NCBI GenBank assembly: GCA_016791205.1
Contig: JAEUNH010000027.1
Span: 1-51,005 of the forward strand
Origin: Rhodocyclaceae bacterium
Lineage (GTDB): Bacteria; Pseudomonadota; Gammaproteobacteria; Burkholderiales; Rhodocyclaceae
Direction of reading: 5' to 3'
Length of the DNA: 51,005 bases
In this document: piece after piece, positions 38,806 to 46,567 of the stretch
How positions within the stretch are numbered: position 1 is the stretch's first letter
Layout: each line of letters opens with the position of its first letter
Translations under genes and position numbers: made by a program
The notes under the pieces: generated by a model
What the model was told of the DNA's origin: nothing
What the model saw: only the letters and a program-made list of their open reading frames with translations
The model's database searches: none

Positions 38806-40479
38806 ATGGAAAAAGCCTGGCTCAAGAGCTACCCGAACGGGGTGCCGGCCGAGATCGACATCAACGAGTTCAAGTCGATCGGACAGCTGTTCGAACGCAG
38901 CGTCAAGACCTTTCGCGATCGCGTCGCCTACACCAACATGGGCAAGTCGATCACCTACGGCGAGCTGGACGGATTGACCCGCGACTTCGGCGCCTACCTG
39001 CAGTCCCTCGGCCTGGCCAAGGGGGCGCGGGTGGCGGTGATGATGCCCAACCTGCTGCAGGACCCGGTGTGCATCTACGCCATCCTGCGGGCCGGCTTCA
39101 CCGTGGTGAACTGCAACCCCCTCTACACCCCCCGCGAACTGGAGCACCAGCTCAAGGACTCCGGCGCCGAGGCCATCGTCGTCGTCGAGAATTTCGCCAG
39201 CGTGCTGCAGGAATGCCTGGCCAAGACCCCGGTCAAGCACGTCATCGTCACCAGCCTGGGCGACATGCTCGGCTTCCCCAAGGGCGCCCTGGTCAATTTC
39301 GTCGTCAAGCACGTCAAGAAGATGGTGCCGGCCTGGAATCTGCCCGGATCGGTGCGCTTCAACGACGTGCTGGCGCGCGGCGCGCGACTCGACTTCAAGA
39401 CCGTCGAGGTCGGCCACGAGGACATCGCTTTCCTGCAATACACCGGCGGCACCACGGGCGTCTCCAAGGGCGCCATGCTGACCCACCGCAACATCATCGC
39501 CAACCTGCAACAGGCCCATGCCTGGCTCAAGCCGTTCCTGCCCGAGGGGCAGGGCACCATTGTCACGGCGCTGCCGCTCTACCACATCTTCGCCCTGACG
39601 GCGAACTGCCTGACCTTCTTCAAGATCGGCTGGAGCAACCTGCTGATCACCAACCCGCGCGACATCCCCGGTTTCGTCAAGGAGCTGCAGAAGCATCCGT
39701 TCGAGGCCATCACCGGGGTGAACACCCTGTTCAACGCCCTGCTCAACGATCCGGATTTCGCCAAGCTCGATTTCAGCCGGCTGAAGATCACCCTGGGCGG
39801 CGGCATGGCGGTGCAGAAGGTGGTGGCGGACAAGTGGAAGCAAGTGACGGGCATCCCGCTGATCGAGGCCTATGGCCTGACCGAGACATCGCCGGCGGCA
39901 ACCATCAACCCGCTCGACCTGAAGGAATACAACGGCGCCATCGGCCTGCCGGTGTCGTCCACGGTGGTGGCCATCCGCGATGACGCCGGCAACAACCTGC
40001 CGATCGGCGAGGCCGGCGAGATCTGCGTCTTCGGCCCGCAGGTAATGCGCGGCTACTACAACCGCCCCGAGGAGACCGCCAAGGTCATCATGCCCGACGG
40101 CTATCTGCGCACCGGCGACGTCGGCGTGATGGACGACAAGGGCTTCGTGCGCATCGTCGACCGCAAGAAGGACATGATCCTGGTCTCCGGCTTCAACGTC
40201 TATCCGAACGAGATCGAAGCGGTGGTGGCGATGCATCCGGGCGTGCTGGAAGTGGCGGCTGTGGGGGTGCCCGACGAGAAATCGGGCGAGGCGGTGAAGA
40301 TCTTCATCGTCAAGAAGGATCCCGCCCTGACCGCCGAGGCGGTGATCGCCCACTGCAAGGAGAACCTCACCGGCTACAAGGTGCCCAAGCTGGTCGAGTT
40401 CCGCGCCGAGCTGCCGAAGACCAACGTCGGCAAGATCCTGCGCCGCGCCCTGCGCGACGAGACGGTGGCCAAGGCCTGA
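38806..40479 (+). CDS. Long-chain fatty acid-CoA ligase (FadD-like)
   Basis: 557-aa AMP-forming acyl-CoA synthetase. The AMP-binding motif begins at Y212 ([18 protein letters not shown]), [16 protein letters not shown] is the A5 motif, [16 protein letters not shown] the A7 motif, and [20 protein letters not shown] the hinge A8. [12 protein letters not shown] near the end holds the adenylation lysine. The A8 version with FNVYPNEIE and length near 560 fit FadD, which activates long-chain fatty acids at the inner membrane. The substrate is inferred. A good GGAGGGG ribosome site precedes it. Confidence 0.93.
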   Translation: MEKAWLKSYPNGVPAEIDINEFKSIGQLFERSVKTFRDRVAYTNMGKSITYGELDGLTRDFGAYLQSLGLAKGARVAVMMPNLLQDPVCIYAILRAGFTVVNCNPLYTPRELEHQLKDSGAEAIVVVENFASVLQECLAKTPVKHVIVTSLGDMLGFPKGALVNFVVKHVKKMVPAWNLPGSVRFNDVLARGARLDFKTVEVGHEDIAFLQYTGGTTGVSKGAMLTHRNIIANLQQAHAWLKPFLPEGQGTIVTALPLYHIFALTANCLTFFKIGWSNLLITNPRDIPGFVKELQKHPFEAITGVNTLFNALLNDPDFAKLDFSRLKITLGGGMAVQKVVADKWKQVTGIPLIEAYGLTETSPAATINPLDLKEYNGAIGLPVSSTVVAIRDDAGNNLPIGEAGEICVFGPQVMRGYYNRPEETAKVIMPDGYLRTGDVGVMDDKGFVRIVDRKKDMILVSGFNVYPNEIEAVVAMHPGVLEVAAVGVPDEKSGEAVKIFIVKKDPALTAEAVIAHCKENLTGYKVPKLVEFRAELPKTNVGKILRRALRDETVAKA

Positions 40480-40499
40480 GGTCTTTCGACGATTTGAAC

Positions 40500-40523
40500 A
40501 AGGGCCGCGCGAGCGGCCCTTTT
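40500..40523 (+). terminator. Terminator of the acyl-CoA ligase gene
   Basis: AAGGGCCGC (40500-40508) and GCGGCCCTT (40513-40521) form a 9-bp stem with a GCGA loop, followed by TT and then C. The T-run is short, so it may be a modest terminator. It also abuts the stop of the small minus-strand ORF. Confidence 0.7.
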
Positions 40524-40669
40524 CACTTGCGCCCGCCTTTGGCGCCGCCTTTATCCCACGCATAGCGCTGCGTGCGCTGCCAGCGGGCGGCCGGTTGCGG
40601 CGCCGGCGCCGCCGGGGCGGGCTTGCTGGGCGGCTTGTTGCCGTGCTGGCGAGACCGACTTTTTCTCAT
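40523..40669 (-). CDS. Possible small basic protein, 48 aa
   Basis: Minus-strand ORF from ATG 40669 to TGA at 40523, 48 residues, beginning MRKSRSRQHGNKPPSKPA and ending in KGGAKGGRK. It is rich in Lys, Arg, Pro and Ala and has no membrane segment or cysteine. The Shine-Dalgarno is weak. It fills an otherwise unexplained gap and ends at a hairpin, which favours a gene, but the composition could arise by chance. Function unknown. Confidence 0.4.
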   Translation of the reverse strand: MRKSRSRQHGNKPPSKPAPAAPAPQPAARWQRTQRYAWDKGGAKGGRK

Positions 40670-40735
40670 GCTTCAAAGGGCAGGGCGTCTGTGCCCCTAT
40701 GATAGACTGGCAGGCGAGTTCACTCCAGAAACAAC

Positions 40736-41890
40736 ATGTCCGGCAATACCCTCGGCACCCTGTTCTGCGTCACCTCCTTCGGCGAGTCGCACGGCCCGGC
40801 CATCGGCTGCGTCGTGGACGGCTGTCCGCCGGGGCTGGTCCTCTCCGAGGCGGATATCCAGGTCGAGCTGGACCGGCGCAAGCCGGGCACGTCGCGCCAC
40901 GTCACGCAACGGCGCGAGTCCGACACGGTGGAGATTCTCTCCGGCGTCTTCGAAGGCCGCACCACCGGCACGCCGATTGCGCTGCTGATCCGCAACGAGG
41001 ACCAGCGCAGCAAGGACTACGGCAACATCGCCGAGACCTTCCGCCCGGGGCACGCCGACTACACCTACTGGCAGAAGTACGGCATCCGCGACTACCGCGG
41101 CGGCGGCCGCGCCTCGGCGCGCGAAACCGCGGTGCGCGTCGCCGCCGGCGCCATCGCCCGCAAGTGGCTGCGCGAACGCTACGGCATCGTCGTGCGCGGC
41201 TGCCTCTCGCAGCTCGGCCCGATCGAGATTCCGTTCAGGTCCTGGGAGGGCGTTTACACCAATCCCTTCTTCGTCGCCGATCCGGACAGCGTGGCGAAGC
41301 TGGAAGACTACATGGATCAATTGCGCAAATCGGGCGACTCGGCCGGCGGCCAGGTCACGGTGGTGGCCGAGAACGTGCCGGTGGGCTGGGGCGAGCCGGT
41401 GTATGACCGGCTCGATGCCGACATCGCCTACGCCATGATGGGGATCAACGCCGTCAAGGGTGTCGAGATCGGCGCCGGCTTCGACAGCGTGACCCAGAAG
41501 GGCAGCGAGCATTCCGACGAACTGGCGCCGCAGGGTTTCCTCTCCAACAACGCCGGTGGCACGCTGGGCGGCATCTCCAGCGGCCAGGACGTGGTGGTGC
41601 GCATCGCCGTCAAGCCGACCTCCAGCATCCGTCTGCCGCGCCGCTCGATCGACAAGCAGGGCCGCCCCGTACTGGTGGAGACCCACGGCCGCCACGATCC
41701 CTGCGTGGCCATCCGCGCCACGCCGGTGGCCGAGGCGATGCTGGCGCTGGTGCTGATCGACCATGCCCTGCGCCATCGCGCCCAGTGCGGCGATGTCGCG
41801 TGTCCGACGCCGCGGATCGCGGCCCGCGCGCCGCAGACCGGCGGTCCGCACGGCACCGCCGTCGAGGATCCCGAGCCCGACGAGGCCTGA
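40736..41890 (+). CDS. aroC: Chorismate synthase
   Basis: Converts 5-enolpyruvylshikimate 3-phosphate to chorismate with reduced FMN. 384 aa; the first signature [18 protein letters not shown] lies at 16-33, followed by [16 protein letters not shown]-type sequence and [35 protein letters not shown] is the late conserved block. A Pro/Gly-rich tail after about residue 365 is normal. It is preceded by a short spacer with the small minus-strand ORF. Downstream gene is a DUF465 protein 25 bp away. Confidence 0.97.
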   Translation: MSGNTLGTLFCVTSFGESHGPAIGCVVDGCPPGLVLSEADIQVELDRRKPGTSRHVTQRRESDTVEILSGVFEGRTTGTPIALLIRNEDQRSKDYGNIAETFRPGHADYTYWQKYGIRDYRGGGRASARETAVRVAAGAIARKWLRERYGIVVRGCLSQLGPIEIPFRSWEGVYTNPFFVADPDSVAKLEDYMDQLRKSGDSAGGQVTVVAENVPVGWGEPVYDRLDADIAYAMMGINAVKGVEIGAGFDSVTQKGSEHSDELAPQGFLSNNAGGTLGGISSGQDVVVRIAVKPTSSIRLPRRSIDKQGRPVLVETHGRHDPCVAIRATPVAEAMLALVLIDHALRHRAQCGDVACPTPRIAARAPQTGGPHGTAVEDPEPDEA

Positions 41891-41915
41891 TCAACTTTCA
41901 TAGGGAGCAAGCAAC

Positions 41916-42161
41916 ATGGAACTGCAGCAGCACGACCTGCATCACGAGTTTCCCGAGTACAAGGACGCCATCCACCGGTTGAAGACGGCCAGCCACCATT
42001 TCGCCCGCCTGTTCGACGAATACCACCTGGTGAACCGGGAGATCCGGCGCATCGAGGAGAACGAGGAACCGGTGACCGACGTCGCCCTCGAGGCGCTGAA
42101 GAAGCAGCGCCTCAAGCTGAAGGACGAGTTGCACGGCATGCTGCGCGCCCATCAGGCCTGA
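41916..42161 (+). CDS. YdcH family protein (DUF465)
   Basis: 81-residue helical, charged cytoplasmic protein. HDLHHEFPEYKDAIHRLK, HFARLFDEYHLVNREIRRIE and KKQRLKLKDELHGMLRAH are the DUF465 signature; the whole sequence is likely an antiparallel coiled coil. Function is unknown. It is 25 bp after aroC and 7 bp before the MFS gene, so it is probably translated from the same message. Confidence 0.9.
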   Translation: MELQQHDLHHEFPEYKDAIHRLKTASHHFARLFDEYHLVNREIRRIEENEEPVTDVALEALKKQRLKLKDELHGMLRAHQA

Positions 42162-42168
42162 TGGGCGC

Positions 42169-43302
42169 GTGGTCCCCTACTGGCGCCTGTCGGCCTACTA
42201 CTTTTTCTATTTCGCCTTCATCGGCGCCTTCTCGCCCTTTTTCACCCTCTACCTGCAGTCGCTGAAATTCTCGGCCTGGGACATCGGCGTGCTGATGTCG
42301 CTGATGCAGGTGATGCGTCTGCTGGCGCCGAACCTGTGGGGCTGGCTGGCCGACCGGCTCGGCGCCAAGACGCCGATCGTGCGCGGCGCGGCGCTGATGA
42401 GCCTGGCCGGCTTTTCCTGCTTCTTCTTCGCCCAGGGCTTTGCCGGCTTCTTTCTCGGCATGGCCCTGCTGGCATTCTTCTGGAGCGCCTCGCTGCCGCT
42501 GGTCGAGGCGCTGACCTTTTCGCATCTGGGCGCGGCGGCCAGCCGCTATGGCGCGATCCGCCTGTGGGGCTCGGTCGGCTTCATTCTCGCCGTGCTGGGG
42601 CTGGGCTGGCTGCTCGACCGGCTGCCGCTCTCGGCCACGCTCTGGGTGTCCCTGGCGCTGCTCGGCGGCATCCTGGCCTGCGCCCTGGCGCTGCCGGAGA
42701 AGCGCGAGGCCCGGCACGAGTCGGACCGAATCCCGATCGGCGACATCCTGCGCCGGCCCGAGGTGTCCGCGCTGTTCGGCGCCTGCTTTTTCATGGCGGC
42801 GGCGCATGGCGCGCTCTACGTCTTCTATTCGATCTTCCTCGCCGACCGCGGCTACAGCACGACCATGATCGGCCTGTTGTGGACCCTCGGAGTGGTGGCG
42901 GAGATCGCCGTCTTCCTGTTCTTGCCGCGCTTGTTCCGCCGCTTCTCGCTGCGGGCCATCCTGCTGGCGAGCTTCGCCTGCGCCGTGGCGCGCTTTCTCA
43001 CGATCGGCTGGGGGGTCGAATGGCTGGCACTGGTGCTGTTCGCCCAGTTGCTGCATGCGGCGACCTTTGGCGCCTACCATGCCGCCGCGGTGGCGGCAGT
43101 CAACCGCTGGTTCGCCGGCCGTCACCAGGCGCGCGGCCAGGCGCTCTACGGCAGCTTGTCCTTCGGCGCCGGCGGCATGCTGGGCGGGCTGCTCAGCGGC
43201 TGGTCCTGGGATGCGCTGGGGGCCGAGCTGACCTTCACCCTGAGCTCGGCCTTCGCCTTCGTCGGAATGCTCATCCTCTGGCGCGGCTGGCCCGGCCGCT
43301 GA
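42169..43302 (+). CDS. MFS transporter (MFS_1-like, HcaT-type)
   Basis: 377-aa, 12-helix major facilitator. It begins at GTG 42169 (MVPYWRLSAYYFFYFAFIGA), 7 bp after the DUF465 stop; the ATG at 42161 is out of frame. GFLTIGWGVE, LWGSVGFILAVLGLGWLLDRLP and AVAAVNRWFAGRHQARGQALYGSLSFGAGGMLGGLLSG-type helices follow the MFS_1-like group that includes 3-phenylpropionate and nucleoside-like transporters. Substrate unknown. It converges on the next gene with a 4-bp gap. Confidence 0.85.
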   Translation: MVPYWRLSAYYFFYFAFIGAFSPFFTLYLQSLKFSAWDIGVLMSLMQVMRLLAPNLWGWLADRLGAKTPIVRGAALMSLAGFSCFFFAQGFAGFFLGMALLAFFWSASLPLVEALTFSHLGAAASRYGAIRLWGSVGFILAVLGLGWLLDRLPLSATLWVSLALLGGILACALALPEKREARHESDRIPIGDILRRPEVSALFGACFFMAAAHGALYVFYSIFLADRGYSTTMIGLLWTLGVVAEIAVFLFLPRLFRRFSLRAILLASFACAVARFLTIGWGVEWLALVLFAQLLHAATFGAYHAAAVAAVNRWFAGRHQARGQALYGSLSFGAGGMLGGLLSGWSWDALGAELTFTLSSAFAFVGMLILWRGWPGR

Positions 43303-43306
43303 CAGC

Positions 43307-43795
43307 CTATTTATCCTGCCGGGCCTTCTCGAACTGATCCCAGGAATCCTCGGCGACGTGGTAGTCGGGGTTGGCCGCCGCCTGCCGGATGCCCTGGACG
43401 ACATATTGGTCTTCACCTCCGCCAGGCTTGGGATCGGCGGTGTCCTGGGGCGAGGCGGCGCCGACGGGAAGAGGAAAGCGCCAGAACACGCGATCGATCC
43501 GCAGGCCCAGGGCCTTGTCGACATGGCCGATAAGCGCGGCTTCGACGATGTGCGAATAGCGGAAGCGCTTGAGCGGTTCGGATTCCACCAGCACCAGGAA
43601 ACGCCCTTCCACGGGATAACAGCGGGCGCTGATCTCGGCGCTGCTCTTGGCGAAATAGTCCTTGACGGTCAGGGCGATGCGCTCGGCATCGGCCTCGGCC
43701 TTGCGCTGCCGGCCTTGCCTGAGATGGGCATAGGCCGCGGCGGCGCTCGCCAGGATCAGGGTCAGTCCGACGACCAGGACTGCGGAGTTCATCAA
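43307..43795 (-). CDS. Membrane-anchored hypothetical protein, 162 aa
   Basis: One N-terminal membrane helix (about 5-23, VLVVGLTLILASAAAAYAHL) with a basic cytoplasmic turn (RQGRQRK) and a soluble remainder. The latter has a single Cys (in ARCYPVEGRFLVLVE), a stretch rich in strands (RFLVLVESEPLKRFRYSHIVEAALIGHVDKALGLRIDRVFWRFP) and a Pro/Gly/Asp linker. Start may be ATG 43795 or 43792. I do not recognise the family. It converges with the MFS gene and lies upstream of, but opposite to, the entericidin-like gene. Confidence 0.7.
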   Translation of the reverse strand: MMNSAVLVVGLTLILASAAAAYAHLRQGRQRKAEADAERIALTVKDYFAKSSAEISARCYPVEGRFLVLVESEPLKRFRYSHIVEAALIGHVDKALGLRIDRVFWRFPLPVGAASPQDTADPKPGGGEDQYVVQGIRQAAANPDYHVAEDSWDQFEKARQDK

Positions 43796-43822
43796 ACCTC
43801 TCCGGGTAGGGCCTGCTGCGGT

Positions 43823-43852
43823 GCGACATCGCAGGCCTGATTTCGATATAAT
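43823..43852 (+). promoter_or_regulatory. Promoter of the entericidin-like gene
   Basis: A perfect TATAAT at 43847-43852 is preceded after 18 bp by GCGACA (43823-43828; GACA half conserved). It points toward the lipoprotein gene at 43976, leaving a leader of about 115 bases. It lies in a small AT-enriched spot of the 180-bp spacer and may also drive leuB. Confidence 0.5.
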
Positions 43853-43975
43853 TCAATTGCTTTCCGAAAGAACAGATTGCTGGGCCATGCCGGCCCGTCC
43901 GGCCCGGCTCATGCCTTGCTTCCTGCTTTACGGCAGTTTCCGGAAAAGCCTGAATCTTTCAAGCGGGGTTGAACC

Positions 43976-44101
43976 ATGAAACTACTGCATCTGCTATTGG
44001 CCGTTATAGCCATGCTGGCCGCCACCGCCTGCAATACCGTGCAGGGTGTCGGCAAGGACATCCAGGCGGGCGGCAAGGCCGTCGAGAAGGCCGCCAAGTA
44101 G
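43976..44101 (+). CDS. Entericidin A/B family lipoprotein
   Basis: 41-aa protein (MKLLHLLLAVIAMLAATAC then a 22-residue mature part) with a lipobox whose lipidated Cys is C19. NTVQGVGKDIQAGGKAVEKAA matches the entericidin repeat GxGxDIxxGG. Entericidins are small membrane lipoproteins, some toxin-like, induced in stationary phase in E. coli; the function in betaproteobacteria is not known. In this class similar genes often sit with leuC, leuD and leuB. It lies 60 bp upstream of leuB and has its own promoter-like sequence. Confidence 0.85.
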   Translation: MKLLHLLLAVIAMLAATACNTVQGVGKDIQAGGKAVEKAAK

Positions 44102-44161
44102 GTCACCAGGCAGGTCGGCCGTCTCTCGGCGGGTCGCGTTTTCGGAAACGAAAGGAATCGA

Positions 44162-45235
44162 ATGAAAGTCTGTGTATTGCCGGGCGATGGCATCGGCCCC
44201 GAAATCGTCGGCCAGGCCGTGCGCGTGCTCGAAGCGCTGCGCCAGGATGGCGTCAAGCTTGAGATGGAAACGGCGCTGCTGGGCGGCTGTGCGGTGGACG
44301 CCGCCGGCGATCCCTATCCCGAAGCGACCCGCAAGCTGGCCCGCCAGGCCGATGCGGTGCTGCTCGGCGCCGTCGGCGGTCCGCAATACGACACCCTGCC
44401 ACGCGAGCAGCGTCCGGAGCGCGGCCTGCTCGGCATCCGCAAGGATCTCGGCCTGTTCGCCAACCTGCGGCCGGCGGTGCTCTATCCCGAATTGGCCAAC
44501 GCCTCCAGCCTCAAGCCCGAGGTGGTGGCGGGGCTGGACATCCTCATCGTGCGCGAACTCACCGGCGACATCTACTTCGGCGAGCCGCGTGGCATCGAGA
44601 CGCGCGATGGCGCTAACGGGAAAGAGCGGGTCGGCTTCAATACCATGATCTACTCGGAATCGGAGATCCGCCGCATCGCGCGGGTGTCCTTCGAGGCGGC
44701 GATGAAGCGCAACCGCAAGCTCTGCTCGGTGGACAAGATGAACGTGCTGGAGTGCACCCAGTTGTGGCGCGATGTGGTCACGGACGAGGCGAAGAACTAT
44801 CCCGACGTCGCGTTGTCGCACATGCTGGTGGACAACGCCGCCATGCAACTGGTGAGGAACCCGAAGCAGTTCGACGTGATGGTGACGGGCAACATGTTCG
44901 GCGACATCCTCTCCGACGAGGCCTCGATGCTCACCGGCTCGATCGGCATGCTGCCCTCGGCCTCGCTCGACGAGAAAGGCAAGGGCCTCTACGAGCCGAT
45001 CCACGGTTCGGCGCCGGACATCGCCGGCCAAGGCGTCGCCAACCCGCTGGCGACCATCCTGTCGACGGCGATGATGCTGCGCTACACCTTCGGCCTTGAG
45101 GCCGCGGCGGCGCGAATCGAGGCAGCCGTCAAGAAGGTGCTGGCCCAGGGCCTGCGCACCGGCGATATCCACGAGGCCGGCATGAAGAAGGTCGGTACCC
45201 GGGAGATGGGCGACGCGGTGATTGCGGCGCTGTAA
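44162..45235 (+). CDS. leuB: 3-isopropylmalate dehydrogenase
   Basis: NAD-dependent oxidative decarboxylase of leucine synthesis. 357 aa with [10 protein letters not shown] at the start, [18 protein letters not shown] for substrate binding, [15 protein letters not shown] and the late metal-binding [14 protein letters not shown]. Standard length. leuC and leuD are not adjacent, though the entericidin-like gene often found among them is. asd follows 24 bp later. Confidence 0.97.
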   Translation: MKVCVLPGDGIGPEIVGQAVRVLEALRQDGVKLEMETALLGGCAVDAAGDPYPEATRKLARQADAVLLGAVGGPQYDTLPREQRPERGLLGIRKDLGLFANLRPAVLYPELANASSLKPEVVAGLDILIVRELTGDIYFGEPRGIETRDGANGKERVGFNTMIYSESEIRRIARVSFEAAMKRNRKLCSVDKMNVLECTQLWRDVVTDEAKNYPDVALSHMLVDNAAMQLVRNPKQFDVMVTGNMFGDILSDEASMLTGSIGMLPSASLDEKGKGLYEPIHGSAPDIAGQGVANPLATILSTAMMLRYTFGLEAAAARIEAAVKKVLAQGLRTGDIHEAGMKKVGTREMGDAVIAAL

Positions 45236-45259
45236 GACAAACCAGGCAGGGAAAGCGAA

Positions 45260-46372
45260 ATGAAACGAGTGGGTATGGTGGGCTGGCGCGGGATGGTGGG
45301 CTCCGTGCTGATGCAGCGCATGCTGGAAGAGCGCGATTTCGACCTGGTCGAGCCGGTCTTCTTCACCACCTCTCAGGTGGGCGGCAAGGGCCCGGCGATC
45401 GGCCGCGAGCAGCTTCCGCTGCAGGATGCGCGCAGCATCGATGCTTTGCGGACGATGGACATCGTCATCACCTGCCAGGGCGGCGACTATACCTCGGAGG
45501 TTTTCCCCAAACTGCGCGCGACCGGCTGGAACGGCCACTGGATCGACGCCGCCTCGTCGCTGCGCATGAAGGAAGACGCGGTGATCATCCTCGACCCGGT
45601 CAACCAGGATGTGATCGGGCAGGCCCTGGCCCGGGGCGGCCGCAACTGGATCGGCGGCAACTGCACCGTCAGCCTGATGCTGATGGCGGTGGGCGCGCTC
45701 TACCAGCACGACCTGGTCGAGTGGATGAGCGCCATGACCTATCAGGCCGCCTCCGGCGCCGGCGCCCAGAACATGCGCGAGCTGCTGACCCAGATGGGCG
45801 AGGTGCACCGCGTCGCCAAGGGGCTGCTCGACGATCCCGGATCGGCGATCCTCGACATCGATCGCGAGGTGGCCGGCATCCTGCGCGAGGAGCGTTTCCC
45901 GACCGCCAATTTCGGCGTGCCGCTGGCCGGCTCGCTGATCCCCTGGATCGACAAGGAACTGGAAAGCGGCCAGAGCCGCGAGGAATGGAAGGGACAGGCC
46001 GAGACCAACAAGATCCTCGGCCGCGAAGCCAATCCTGTGCCGGTCGATGGCATCTGCGTGCGGGTGGGCGCCATGCGCTGCCACAGCCAGGCGCTGACCA
46101 TCAAGCTGAAGCGGGATGTGCCGCTGGCGGATATCGAGGCCATGATCGCCTCCGCCAACGAGTGGGTGAAGGTGGTGCCCAACCACCGCGAGGACACCAT
46201 CCGGGCCTTGACGCCTGCGGCGGTCACCGGCACCCTGAACGTCCCGGTGGGCCGGTTGCGCAAGCTCAACATGGGTCCGCAATACCTGGGCGCCTTCACC
46301 TGCGGCGACCAGCTGCTGTGGGGCGCAGCCGAACCGCTGCGCCGCATGCTGCGGATTTTGCTGGAGGCTTGA
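45260..46372 (+). CDS. asd: Aspartate-semialdehyde dehydrogenase
   Basis: Reduces aspartyl phosphate to aspartate semialdehyde for lysine, threonine and methionine synthesis. 370 aa, the Gram-negative long type. NADP loop [17 protein letters not shown] (6-21), catalytic C135 in GGNCTVSLM, and the acid-base His-containing [16 protein letters not shown] follow. It is co-oriented with leuB, as in many betaproteobacteria, with fimV downstream after 195 bp. Confidence 0.97.
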   Translation: MKRVGMVGWRGMVGSVLMQRMLEERDFDLVEPVFFTTSQVGGKGPAIGREQLPLQDARSIDALRTMDIVITCQGGDYTSEVFPKLRATGWNGHWIDAASSLRMKEDAVIILDPVNQDVIGQALARGGRNWIGGNCTVSLMLMAVGALYQHDLVEWMSAMTYQAASGAGAQNMRELLTQMGEVHRVAKGLLDDPGSAILDIDREVAGILREERFPTANFGVPLAGSLIPWIDKELESGQSREEWKGQAETNKILGREANPVPVDGICVRVGAMRCHSQALTIKLKRDVPLADIEAMIASANEWVKVVPNHREDTIRALTPAAVTGTLNVPVGRLRKLNMGPQYLGAFTCGDQLLWGAAEPLRRMLRILLEA

Positions 46373-46567
46373 AGTTTCCCGGTGCCGGCCTCGCTCCCCG
46401 GACCGTCAATTATTCAAATAAGCGGCCGGGATCTGACCCGGCCGAGTGGCAAAAACCGGTTGATTTCCCGCCAGGTTTGGCCAAAATGTAATAATGAAGT
46501 TTAGCTTGCATAGCTAAGCTCATGATGTTATGTTACTTGTTCAGAAACTCTCCGCGAGGGGGACGCG
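46373..46567 (+). other. asd-fimV intergenic region
   Basis: CGGCCGGG/CCCGGCCG (46423-46444) is a stable hairpin without a following T-run; it may end asd mRNA in a Rho-assisted way. TTAGCT/AGCTAA (46501-46517) is a small dyad. TTGATT (46460-46465) with CAAAAT (46482-46487) at 16 bp could be the fimV promoter. Two AT-rich stretches occur. No other gene is visible. Confidence 0.4.

Noticed and set aside
23510-40670. Repeated short string GACCGACTTTT (near 23516 and 40654) and its reverse near 24390
   Set aside because: Only about 11 bases, different contexts, one copy in coding sequence; no mobile element features.
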